From: CAYPLH01 sp964411505
GTDB taxonomy: Bacteria; Bacillota; Clostridia; CAYPLH01; DUMO01
Direction: 5' to 3'
DNA: 64,000 nucleotides
Assembly (NCBI GenBank): GCA_964411505.1
Contig: CAYPLH010000016.1
Location: 1 to 64,000, forward strand
In this document: piece after piece, positions 43,728-52,026 of the stretch
How positions within the stretch are numbered: position 1 is the first letter of the stretch
Layout of the letters: each line of letters starts with the position of its first letter
Notes under the pieces: generated by a model
What the model was told of the DNA's origin: nothing
What the model saw: the letters and a program-made list of their open reading frames with translations, nothing else
Databases searched by the model: none
Made by a program: the position numbers and the translations under genes

Positions 43728-45908
43728 ATGAAAAAATATTTTAATTACGCCAAACCAGTTTGGTTATATGGAAAAGAAAAGGAAATAAACCTTACAGCAG
43801 GTTTTCGTTGCCAGATAGTAAAAAAAGAAGGCTTCGAATATAGGATGCATATTACCGGTTCTACACTTTACAGGGTATACATAAATGGGAGTTTTGTACA
43901 TTATGGTCCTGTAAGGGCACCTCATGGATATCTTCGTGTAGATAAACTTGATATAACACAATACCTCAATAAGGGTGGTAATATTGTAGCTATAGAAGTT
44001 GCAGGTTATAACTGCAATTCATACTACACCCTCAATGTACTGTCCTTTTTGCAGGTTGAGATTCTTGAGGGTGACAAAGTAGTAGTCCATACCGCTAATA
44101 ATGGTTCATTTAGTGCAATTGAATTAAGATATCGTGAACAGAAGGTCATGAGATATTCATTTCAGAGAAATTTTAGTGAAGTGTACAGGATGGATAACCA
44201 TAGCTCTTTGTTTGAATGGACGGTTGCTGAGGGTCTGCAATATGACAAAATAGCTGAAATTGATTTAAATAAGAAATATTTACAAAGGGAAGTGCCTATA
44301 CCAAATTTTTATGTCAGAAGTAAGTTTAAGCTGATAGAATACGGTAATGCGCAAAAGATTGAGCACCCAGGGGATTTTAAATACATAAGACGTAGATTTA
44401 TCAATAAAATTTCTGATACTATTACTGGTTTCGTACTGAACGAGATTGAGGACAGACCTTTTGAAACGATGCAGGACTATAGATTCGATAAAGCAGCTGA
44501 TATTTTAGAGGAGAAGTGGTCCAAAAAGGGAGCGGAAGTTAGCAGGGGAGAATACCTTCTCTTTGATATGGGTGTTAATAACAGTGGGTTTATCCTTTTG
44601 GAAATGACTGCATTGGAGGATAGTGATGTCTATTTCCTGTTTGATGAGAAGCTGATTGATGGGAAAGTGGACATTAAAAGTTGGGACAGTATAAATATAA
44701 TTAAATATTCCTTGAAGAAGAGCCAAATGCCATATAATGTTGAAAGCTTTGAATGTTATGGCTTTAAGTATATTATGTGTTTCGTAGAAAAAGGCAGGGT
44801 AAAATTGCAAAATCTATCTTTGCGGGAATATTCATATCCCAAGTATAAAAATATAGATATCAGGTGTGATGACGAAAAGATAAATGAAATTTTTATGGCA
44901 GCCCTTGAGACTTACAGACAAAACACATTGGATGTATTCATGGACTGCCCCACAAGGGAAAGGGCAGGGTGGCTTTGTGACAGTTATTTCACAGCACAGT
45001 CTGCTTGGTATTTTTCAGGAGATACAGTAGTTGAAAAGGTATTTTTAGAAAATTTTTTATTGGCAGATGAATTCCCGGGAATTCCGAAGGGCATGCTCCC
45101 CATGTGCTATCCAGCTGAACATGCTGATGGCAATTTTATTCCCCAGTGGGCTATGTGGTATGTAATACAGCTAGAAGGGTATTTTGAAAGAAGCCCTGAA
45201 GAAGACCGATACCGGTTTAAAAAGATATGCTATGATTTAATCGGCTATTTTAAGAAATTTAAAAACAGTGACGGGTTGCTTGAAAAACTTGAAAAATGGA
45301 ACTTTATTGAGTGGTCAAAGGCAAACGAATGGGTTTTTGATGTAAACTATCCTACAAATATGCTGTACTCAAAAATGTTAAAGCTTATTGGCATATGGTA
45401 TGAAGATATCGAGCTTTTAAAGGAATCTGAAAGAGTAAGAAAAAAGGTTATAGAGCAGTCCTTCGATGGAAAGTTTTTTGTTGACAATGCTGTAAGGCAG
45501 GAGGATGGGAGCCTTATGGTAACTGAAAACCGTTCGGAGGTATGTCAGTATTATGCATTTTTCTTTGATGTGGCGAAAACTGACGATCCTGCATTTAAAT
45601 ACTTGAAAAATATGGTTTTAAATGTTTTTGGTCCTAGTAGAAGAAAGAGAAATGAGATGCCAGAAATAGCGTATGCTAACTCATTTATCGGCTACTATCT
45701 CCGATTGGAAATACTGCTTAGGTGGGAGGAGTATCAACAGGTGCTTGCGGAAGTTAAGGACTACTTTTATCATATGGCAAGGACAACTGGAACGTTATGG
45801 GAAAATGATTCAGCCCAAGGCAGCTTGAATCATGGGTTTGCCTCCTTTGCAGGAGTAGCTATAATAAAATCTTTGAAGGGTCTAGGGGGGGAACATCTAA
45901 ACGTATAA
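43728..45908 (+). CDS. Alpha-L-rhamnosidase-like glycoside hydrolase (GH78 family)
   Basis: A 726-residue cytoplasmic enzyme. An N-terminal beta domain (YRVYINGSFVHYGPVRAPHG) is followed by the (alpha/alpha)6 barrel. FMDCPTRERAGWLCDSYFTAQSAWYFSGD matches the GH78 catalytic signature, including the Asp/Glu general-acid region, and the late GSLNHGFASFAGVAII matches the closing helix. It would remove terminal rhamnose or a related sugar from imported oligosaccharides. It ends before a strong bidirectional terminator. A scrap of a second copy of its 3' end lies at 48933. Confidence 0.85.
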   Translation: MKKYFNYAKPVWLYGKEKEINLTAGFRCQIVKKEGFEYRMHITGSTLYRVYINGSFVHYGPVRAPHGYLRVDKLDITQYLNKGGNIVAIEVAGYNCNSYYTLNVLSFLQVEILEGDKVVVHTANNGSFSAIELRYREQKVMRYSFQRNFSEVYRMDNHSSLFEWTVAEGLQYDKIAEIDLNKKYLQREVPIPNFYVRSKFKLIEYGNAQKIEHPGDFKYIRRRFINKISDTITGFVLNEIEDRPFETMQDYRFDKAADILEEKWSKKGAEVSRGEYLLFDMGVNNSGFILLEMTALEDSDVYFLFDEKLIDGKVDIKSWDSINIIKYSLKKSQMPYNVESFECYGFKYIMCFVEKGRVKLQNLSLREYSYPKYKNIDIRCDDEKINEIFMAALETYRQNTLDVFMDCPTRERAGWLCDSYFTAQSAWYFSGDTVVEKVFLENFLLADEFPGIPKGMLPMCYPAEHADGNFIPQWAMWYVIQLEGYFERSPEEDRYRFKKICYDLIGYFKKFKNSDGLLEKLEKWNFIEWSKANEWVFDVNYPTNMLYSKMLKLIGIWYEDIELLKESERVRKKVIEQSFDGKFFVDNAVRQEDGSLMVTENRSEVCQYYAFFFDVAKTDDPAFKYLKNMVLNVFGPSRRKRNEMPEIAYANSFIGYYLRLEILLRWEEYQQVLAEVKDYFYHMARTTGTLWENDSAQGSLNHGFASFAGVAIIKSLKGLGGEHLNV

Positions 45909-45946
45909 ATGGTGTATAACACCGCTTGCTTGCGAAGAAGATAACT

Positions 45947-45974
45947 TAAAAAGGGTGCCCATTTGTACCCTTTT
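45947..45974. terminator. Bidirectional terminator between GH78-like and isomerase genes
   Basis: AAAAAGGGT / ACCCTTTTT stem with a 10-nt loop. A-tracts and T-tracts on both sides serve the plus-strand GH78 gene and the minus-strand isomerase gene. Confidence 0.75.
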
Positions 45975-46035
45975 TAATAATTTATGGTATTAATTGTACT
46001 TACCTATTGGTATCAACTTGATGTAACTTTAAGAA

Positions 46036-46806
46036 TTATTTCAGTGATGAAAGCATTTCATAGTAAAGTTTTGCATAATATCCAGCAACTGTTTCCGCAT
46101 CTGTGCTCTTTTCATCGATTTCAGCAGAGAGAAAGCCCTCATATCCATCATCTTTAAGAAGCTGTAAAAATTCCTTGTATGGATATGGTCTTAAAAATGA
46201 ATGCATATGCACATGTCTTATCAAATGCCTTACTTGGTTGTAGGTTGCTCTTATAGAGTCACCGACTTTATCAAGCGGACTGCAGTTATAAACAAGCCCA
46301 AGATCAGGAATTTTAGAGTATTCCACTGCCTTTTTGGCATATTTCCAAAAGTTAAAGTCTCCATGCATTTCAAGCAGTACCTCAACATTATAAGGTTTTG
46401 AAAATTCATTTAACTCGTTTAGTGCTTCTCCGACCCATTTTATGGTCTCTTCCTTGTCAGCACCTTCTTCAAATTTGTTACCGAATACTCTAATTTTTTG
46501 AGAATCAATATCTGCTGCTAGTTCAACATATCGTTTTGCATCCTCAATATTTTCTCTTCTTTTGCTGACATCGCTATATTCAAATCTGCATGAAGTGCCC
46601 AAACCAACAGCTTCTAAGTATGCATCCTCTAATCTTTCCTTGATTTCTTTTCTTTCTTCTTTACTAGTACTTAATTCAACTCCATGCTTGTGACCAGCAT
46701 TAGTTCTGAATTCCACACCAGCGTAACCCCATTTTTTACATACTTCAATAATCTTCTCTAGATCCCATTCTCTTGCAATGTTGTACGTTAATAAACTCAG
46801 TTTCAT
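46036..46806 (-). CDS. Sugar phosphate isomerase/epimerase family protein, copy 1
   Basis: A 256-residue TIM-barrel protein of the xylose-isomerase-like/AP endonuclease 2 family (WGYAGVEFRTNAGHKHGVELS; VLLEMHGDFNFWKYA; HVHMHSFLRPYPYKEF; FLSAEIDEKS), with Glu/His metal ligands at the expected places. The start at 46806 is preferred: AAGGA lies upstream and the upstream extension to 46890 is not shared with the second copy. The amino-acid sequence is identical to copy 2 at 49213. It probably epimerises a released sugar or keto-sugar. Confidence 0.9.
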   Translation of the reverse strand: MKLSLLTYNIAREWDLEKIIEVCKKWGYAGVEFRTNAGHKHGVELSTSKEERKEIKERLEDAYLEAVGLGTSCRFEYSDVSKRRENIEDAKRYVELAADIDSQKIRVFGNKFEEGADKEETIKWVGEALNELNEFSKPYNVEVLLEMHGDFNFWKYAKKAVEYSKIPDLGLVYNCSPLDKVGDSIRATYNQVRHLIRHVHMHSFLRPYPYKEFLQLLKDDGYEGFLSAEIDEKSTDAETVAGYYAKLYYEMLSSLK

Positions 46807-46955
46807 ATTAATACGTTCCTTTCTTATAATTGTAATTGTTGTAAATAATTCCAAAGCGATACTTGCATTAAATAAGCAGCACTTATTCACCTTTAAAGTA
46901 GCAACAACACTTTGATGTTTGCGTTACCTCCTTTCTTGTGGAATGATTTTGTCAG

Positions 46956-48659
46956 CTACTGTATCGTTGTAACATAATCTATCTGTGTCCCCTTATCGCA
47001 AGCTGACAGCACAGTGGAATAGAAGAAGTCATTGTCGTCGTTCATGGCAGGTCTCTCTTCCATTTTAAATCCTTTTTGACTGCCGTCAATAGTTATGTTA
47101 AATTCCTTTAAATTAAAAAATAATGCTGCTTCGTGGGATGACACTAGCCTTGCATTCCTTGGTGCGAAATGAAGCATAACCTTGGAAATCAAAGGTTTAT
47201 CAGAGTTAACACTATCCTTAATTATAAGCCTACTTCCCTCTAAAGATACCTTTCTCTTCCATGTAAATCCTTTTGCTTTGGTTTCAAAAGCTATCCACGG
47301 ATTTTTACCGGATAGGTCACATCCTGTTACATCAATGGATTTATCAGGATCATCGCTCAAAATCTCACTGGTATCAGGGTCTGTTACTATAACTGTATTA
47401 TGAGCTTCTGCACTTGAGAAAAACGCTCTGAAATCCTTCCTATCATACACACTGCAGCCTGTATCAACTAATAGGGGCTTTCCATTATAAAAAGCTACGG
47501 CATGAGGTCTTCCAAAATGCTGATGTCCTTGGGTTCTATCCATAGCATCTATGAATACATCAAAGGAGTCGTTTCTTAACGAAGCAAAACGGCTTGTTTT
47601 AAGCAGTGTAGAGCATTTCTTTTGGGGAAGATCGAGCTTCATGAGGCTTTTTACTATTTCAATATCCTTTTCGGCATTAAATGCGTAGGAATCGCCAATC
47701 TGAAGTGTCTTACCGGTTGGTGCCATCATCTGGTAAAGCCATGTATATTGATTATTAATGCATTCTAGAAGCCCTGGAATGGCTGGAAGCCCATTTTTCT
47801 CAAGGAAGAGATATGTTTCAACATACATTCTTGCAATAAAATGACTGTAGCTTGGGCATCCTTCGATGCTTCCACCATCATCTAGTATAGCGTTTTCCAT
47901 ATTGATTTCTATTATTTTTCTTCCTGCTTTTGCATAGGCTTCTGCATCTGGGAACTCTGGGAAAAGAACTCCAGTCATTAAAAGAACCAGACCTATCTGA
48001 AGTACGTGGTTATGTGCCTTCTCGGTACTTATGTGTCCATACCCTTCTTTGAGCATGTGGTCTGCATGCAGTTTAATGCACGAATAAATTGTTTCCCAAC
48101 GGTTTTTGTCTAAATATTTAGAACCTGCCAGCATCTTAACACTATGCAATAAATTAAGAAGCCGCCATGCTACCTGCATATCTCGCCAATAACCATTTGT
48201 CTTATCTTTTGGGCGATCATCAAGCTCTTCATATGGGTGCTTATCTATCCAATCGGTTAACCATTTATACCATTCCTGCGCCCATTTTTCATCTCCTGTA
48301 ACTAGGAACTCCTGAGCTAAAGGTAGTAAAAAGTATAGTCTGTTTAACCAGACATTTTGCTCTGATAACCTTTGTAACTTTGAATCAACTGACAATTTGT
48401 AATACAGGTTCCAGTCAAAGCTTCCATCCTTTTCCCAGTGTTTAAACAAATCCCCGGATGAAATAAATTCAAATAGTTCTCTGCTATATGGATCTTTTGC
48501 ACCCATCAGCTCCTGTATTAGAAAGAACGCGCCGCCATCAAAAATTATGAGGGGAAAAATTGGCTGTGACTTTAAGTACTCGTCAGAATAGGGGTATTTT
48601 GCGGGTTTGATATCAACTTTTAAGATATCCTTTGAAAATGGTTTTAAGAAAGTATCCAT
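46956..48659 (-). CDS. Heparinase II/III-like polysaccharide lyase family protein
   Basis: A 567-residue protein. The N-terminal alpha-toroid contains YWRDMQVAWRLLNLLHSVKML and EKAHNHVLQIGLVLLMTG, with Asn/His/Tyr active-site candidates. The C-terminal sandwich begins with TQGHQHFGRPHAVAFYNGKPLLVDTG and AEAHNTVIV, the heparinase II/III C-terminal signature. No signal peptide, so it cleaves uronate-containing oligosaccharides inside the cell. It lies between the two copies of the isomerase gene, in the same direction. Confidence 0.88.
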   Translation of the reverse strand: MDTFLKPFSKDILKVDIKPAKYPYSDEYLKSQPIFPLIIFDGGAFFLIQELMGAKDPYSRELFEFISSGDLFKHWEKDGSFDWNLYYKLSVDSKLQRLSEQNVWLNRLYFLLPLAQEFLVTGDEKWAQEWYKWLTDWIDKHPYEELDDRPKDKTNGYWRDMQVAWRLLNLLHSVKMLAGSKYLDKNRWETIYSCIKLHADHMLKEGYGHISTEKAHNHVLQIGLVLLMTGVLFPEFPDAEAYAKAGRKIIEINMENAILDDGGSIEGCPSYSHFIARMYVETYLFLEKNGLPAIPGLLECINNQYTWLYQMMAPTGKTLQIGDSYAFNAEKDIEIVKSLMKLDLPQKKCSTLLKTSRFASLRNDSFDVFIDAMDRTQGHQHFGRPHAVAFYNGKPLLVDTGCSVYDRKDFRAFFSSAEAHNTVIVTDPDTSEILSDDPDKSIDVTGCDLSGKNPWIAFETKAKGFTWKRKVSLEGSRLIIKDSVNSDKPLISKVMLHFAPRNARLVSSHEAALFFNLKEFNITIDGSQKGFKMEERPAMNDDNDFFYSTVLSACDKGTQIDYVTTIQ

Positions 48660-48932
48660 CTACTGACTCTCCTTTTTTAAAAATTTTTTACTAATTAATA
48701 AAATATTATTGAATGTAATCATATCCAAATTTATAAAAAACCACACACACCTAATGAAAATTCTTTTTTACAAAGCTTAATCATCTTGTTGTTTTTGTAT
48801 GTAAATTGTATCAATCAAGTTTATACACTGCAATAATAAAAATTCTATATTGACTGGAAAATATCAGTGTTTCAAGACTTGAAAAATTCTATATTGTTTG
48901 GAATATTTCTATATTTATTGAGCTTTTCTTTT

Positions 48933-49010
48933 GGCAGTGCTTAAGCAATGGCTTTGCTTGCCTTGTTGGAGTAGCTCTAATAAAATGCATAAGACAACTT
49001 GAAAGGGTGC
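48933..49010 (+). pseudogene. 3' remnant of a second GH78-like gene
   Basis: In one frame this reads CLSNGFACLVGVALIKCIRQL, matching SLNHGFASFAGVAIIKSLKGL at the end of the 43728 gene at 13 of 21 positions. A hairpin terminator follows at once, as it does after the intact gene. The rest of the gene copy is gone. Confidence 0.65.
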
Positions 49011-49026
49011 CAAATTGGCACCCTTT
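49002..49026. terminator. Terminator hairpin behind the GH78 remnant
   Basis: AAAGGGTGCC-aaatt-GGCACCCTTT, 10-bp perfect stem. It is the counterpart of the terminator at 45947 and lies 200 bases downstream of the copy 2 isomerase stop. Confidence 0.65.
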
Positions 49027-49212
49027 GCTGGTGAAGTAAACGCTTATGGTGTTCTAGCGGTTACTCTGCTTTAGAGCTCAAGATACAGGACCTTCCCGGC
49101 AAAAGAAATTATCTGATCTCTCTTTCAAAAAGATGGCACTGACCACTTTTTAATGACTTATGGCAGTGACTGTACTTAACTATTATTATATACCTGCTGC
49201 ACCTCTTAAGTA

Positions 49213-49983
49213 CTACTTTAGTGATGAAAGCATTTCATAGTAAAGTTTTGCATAATATCCAGCAACTGTTTCCGCATCTGTGCTCTTTTCATCGATTTCA
49301 GCAGAGAGAAAGCCCTCATATCCATCATCTTTAAGAAGCTGTAAAAATTCCTTGTATGGATATGGTCTTAAAAATGAATGCATATGCACATGTCTTATCA
49401 AATGCCTTACTTGGTTGTAGGTTGCTCTTATAGAGTCACCGACTTTATCAAGCGGACTGCAGTTATAAACAAGCCCAAGATCAGGAATTTTAGAGTATTC
49501 CACTGCCTTTTTGGCATATTTCCAAAAGTTAAAGTCTCCATGCATTTCAAGCAGTACCTCAACATTATAAGGTTTTGAAAATTCATTTAACTCGTTTAGT
49601 GCTTCTCCGACCCATTTTATGGTCTCTTCCTTGTCAGCACCTTCTTCAAATTTGTTACCGAATACTCTAATTTTTTGAGAATCAATATCTGCTGCTAGTT
49701 CAACATATCGTTTTGCATCCTCAATATTTTCTCTTCTTTTGCTGACATCGCTATATTCAAATCTGCATGAAGTGCCCAAACCAACAGCTTCTAAGTATGC
49801 ATCCTCTAATCTTTCCTTGATTTCTTTTCTTTCTTCTTTACTAGTACTTAATTCAACTCCATGCTTGTGACCAGCATTAGTTCTGAATTCCACACCAGCG
49901 TAACCCCATTTTTTACATACTTCAATAATCTTCTCTAGATCCCATTCTCTTGCAATGTTGTACGTTAATAAACTCAGTTTCAT
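49213..49983 (-). CDS. Sugar phosphate isomerase/epimerase family protein, copy 2
   Basis: Identical in amino-acid sequence to copy 1 (256 residues). The DNA appears identical from 49220 to 49983 against 46043-46806; the last codons differ (CTA AAG TAG here, CTG AAA TAA in copy 1) and upstream sequence diverges just past the ATG. Function as for copy 1. It is preceded by its own AAGGAATG site. Confidence 0.9.
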   Translation of the reverse strand: MKLSLLTYNIAREWDLEKIIEVCKKWGYAGVEFRTNAGHKHGVELSTSKEERKEIKERLEDAYLEAVGLGTSCRFEYSDVSKRRENIEDAKRYVELAADIDSQKIRVFGNKFEEGADKEETIKWVGEALNELNEFSKPYNVEVLLEMHGDFNFWKYAKKAVEYSKIPDLGLVYNCSPLDKVGDSIRATYNQVRHLIRHVHMHSFLRPYPYKEFLQLLKDDGYEGFLSAEIDEKSTDAETVAGYYAKLYYEMLSSLK

Positions 49984-50101
49984 ACTAATTCATTCCTTTC
50001 TTTTAATTTTCCTTTCAATTGTAATTTTCATTATACCAGTCAAATACAGCGGCCGGCAATATTCAAAATTCAATATTACTGGCAATTATACATATTAAAT
50101 G

Positions 50102-50181
50102 CTAAGACAGGGTAAGACAGGGGACGGTTCTGTGTCCCGGCGGACAATGTCTGCCGGGACACAGAACCGTCCCCTGTCTTA
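50102..50181. repeat. GGGGACGGTTCT hairpin repeat
   Basis: 34-base arms 50113-50146 and 50148-50181 with a single-base loop, beginning TAAGACAGGGGACGG. The only non-Watson-Crick position pairs as G-U. A truncated extra start (CTAAGACAGGG, 50102) precedes it. It is between two divergent genes. Confidence 0.9.
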
Positions 50182-50249
50182 GTTGCAATTATAGATAGAC
50201 TGTATTAAAATATCTTTAAGAACAATATAAAATTGGAGAAGTAGTAAAA

Positions 50250-51011
50250 ATGCAAGATATTAGTTTTGGAACAACGGTTGCAATTATTCTTTTCTTTGCT
50301 TTTATAGTGGCATTTATTCGCGGTCGGGTTCGTGACAAATGCCTTAAGGAGTTTAACGATAATTTTGTTACCTTGGAGTTTACAAATAAAAATACAGTGA
50401 GTGGTAAGCTGAGGGTAGAAATAAGCGGTATGGAGTTTGTGTATAGATTCAGATGTATTGACATAAAAGGGCATGAGGAATATAGCTATTTAATATATAA
50501 GGGTGAATACCCGAACATTCAAGCACTCATTCGTTTTCATGATGAGTTGTATGACAAGGACAAGGAAAAAAGAGAAAGAGAATTGAGAAGAACTTACCAC
50601 CCTAATATGATTAGAAAGCTGAAAAGAAAAACTGATAATGTCTTTAAGACAGTAAGAGATTCCATTATGGACATGCTGAATCTTTTTATTGCCCAGTTTA
50701 AACGGAACCCTCAATTAGGTGCAGTTTTGCAATCCCAGGATGCTTATGTAACTCAAATAAAGAAAGAGCTTGTGGGACATATAGCGACTTCCTATGACCC
50801 ATTATTGGAAAGACATATAGGTAATATGGTTGTTTTTGAAATGATAAAATCCGGTGAAACCGTAGAATATACCGGTGTTTTGAAGGATTATTCAGACGAG
50901 TTTATTGAATTCATGGATGTAAGCTATTCTATATCAGAGGATAAGGAGCAAAGAAAAGCTGACCTTGTTATTCCCCGTAGAATAGCAACTGTCAGACATT
51001 CTGCAGAATAA
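50250..51011 (+). CDS. Membrane-anchored hypothetical protein
   Basis: A 253-residue protein, not recognised. Residues 8-24 (TTVAIILFFAFIVAFIR) form an N-terminal membrane anchor. A charged helical region (DKDKEKRERELRR; KLKRKTDNVFKTVRD) suggests a coiled coil, and the C-terminal 90 residues form a compact mixed domain (HIGNMVVFEMIKSGETVEYTG). The start ATG 50250 follows TTGGAGAAG. Its TAA stop is the first three bases of the next hairpin repeat. Confidence 0.6.
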   Translation: MQDISFGTTVAIILFFAFIVAFIRGRVRDKCLKEFNDNFVTLEFTNKNTVSGKLRVEISGMEFVYRFRCIDIKGHEEYSYLIYKGEYPNIQALIRFHDELYDKDKEKRERELRRTYHPNMIRKLKRKTDNVFKTVRDSIMDMLNLFIAQFKRNPQLGAVLQSQDAYVTQIKKELVGHIATSYDPLLERHIGNMVVFEMIKSGETVEYTGVLKDYSDEFIEFMDVSYSISEDKEQRKADLVIPRRIATVRHSAE

Positions 51012-51077
51012 GACAGGGGACGGTTCTGTGTCCCGGCGGACATTGTCCGTCGGGACACAGAACCGTCCCCTGTCTTA
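51009..51077. repeat. GGGGACGGTTCT hairpin repeat that supplies a stop codon
   Basis: 34-base arms (51009-51042, 51044-51077) with a one-base loop and a single G-U pair, at a different position from the copy at 50113. The leading TAA is the stop codon of the preceding gene. Confidence 0.9.
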
Positions 51078-51100
51078 TAAAATTAAGGAGGACATAAATA

Positions 51101-51907
51101 ATGCGTTGGGAACATTTGATACCGTCAGATTTTGAAAAAGCAGTTAAAGATATCGGACTTTGTATAGTACCTGTTGGAGCGCTGGAACGTCATGGAGAGC
51201 ACCTGCCTTTTGGCTGCGATATGATTATAAGCCATACTGTGTCATGCATGGCTTCCGAAATTGAACCAGCGGTGGTGTTTCCACCTTATTACATGATGCA
51301 GGTACATGAGGCAGCATGTTTTACCGGTACAGTCAATTATCCGCAGGATTTCGCACTTAAGGCCTTTGGTCTGCTGCTGGAATCTATCGCTGCTAATGGC
51401 TTTAAAAAAATTCTTGTAGTAAACGGTCATGGAGGCAATAGTCATATGCTTGAATATTTTGCTATGAGTCGCCTGGATGAACCTACAGAATACATATTTT
51501 ATTATACTTCTATTCCCAGCAAGCTCACAGAAAATGAGAAAAGTACTATAGACGGACTTTGGGACACTCACTTAGGAGGTCATGCCTGTGAGAAGGAAAC
51601 ATCCCTGTTCATGGCTTGCAGCCCAGACACTGCAAAGCTTAAGCATGCTCCAAAAGAACTGGTCAAGCCACTTAATCGCTTTAGTCACTTGAAAGATAAC
51701 GGAGTAAAAAATGCATTGTGGTGGTATGCTGATTACCCTGAGCATGTAGTTGGCGATGCCAGGACAGCTTCTGTAGAAAAAGGTAAGGTTGTTCTTGACA
51801 TTTATGCAAAATCAATAGCACGCGCTATAAAAGCTGTTAAAGAAGATAAAGAGGCAGCTCGTCTGCAGGCAGAATTCACAGAGAGGCTTAAAAATAAGGG
51901 GAAATAA
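51101..51907 (+). CDS. Creatininase family amidohydrolase-like protein
   Basis: A 268-residue protein. PVGALERHGEHLPFGCDMIISHT carries the Glu/His/Asp metal ligands of the creatininase/FAPy-deformylase/mycofactocin MftE group, and ILVVNGHGGNSHML and HLGGHACEKETSLFM the rest of the active site. It is cytoplasmic. It hydrolyses a cyclic or linear amide; the substrate is unknown. RBS TAAGGAGGA at 51085. It is followed by a strong palindromic terminator. Confidence 0.88.
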   Translation: MRWEHLIPSDFEKAVKDIGLCIVPVGALERHGEHLPFGCDMIISHTVSCMASEIEPAVVFPPYYMMQVHEAACFTGTVNYPQDFALKAFGLLLESIAANGFKKILVVNGHGGNSHMLEYFAMSRLDEPTEYIFYYTSIPSKLTENEKSTIDGLWDTHLGGHACEKETSLFMACSPDTAKLKHAPKELVKPLNRFSHLKDNGVKNALWWYADYPEHVVGDARTASVEKGKVVLDIYAKSIARAIKAVKEDKEAARLQAEFTERLKNKGK

Positions 51908-51928
51908 AAAGTTTTTAAATTAATCCAT

Positions 51929-51954
51929 ATAAACCCGGGTTAACCCGGGTTTAT
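51929..51954. terminator. Palindromic terminator AAACCCGGGTTAACCCGGGTTT
   Basis: A 26-base perfect palindrome 21 bases past the creatininase-family stop and between convergent genes. It can fold in either transcript. Confidence 0.65.
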
Positions 51955-51980
51955 TTAAATTCACCTTGCTTCGGAGCGAG

Positions 51981-52024
51981 AAAAAAGGTTATTCGTTCGG
52001 AATCGTTCGGAACGAATGAATAAC
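51981..52024 (-). terminator. Terminator of the AlbA_2/ATPase gene
   Basis: Read on the minus strand, GTTATTCATTCGTTC pairs with CGAACGAATAAC-type sequence and is followed by CTTTTTTC. It begins just past the gene's TAA. Confidence 0.7.
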
Positions 52025-52026
52025 AG

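Noticed and set aside
46807..46890. 28-residue N-terminal extension of isomerase copy 1
   Set aside because: The second copy lacks it, the sequence has no family similarity, and a good ribosome-binding site precedes the internal ATG at 46806.
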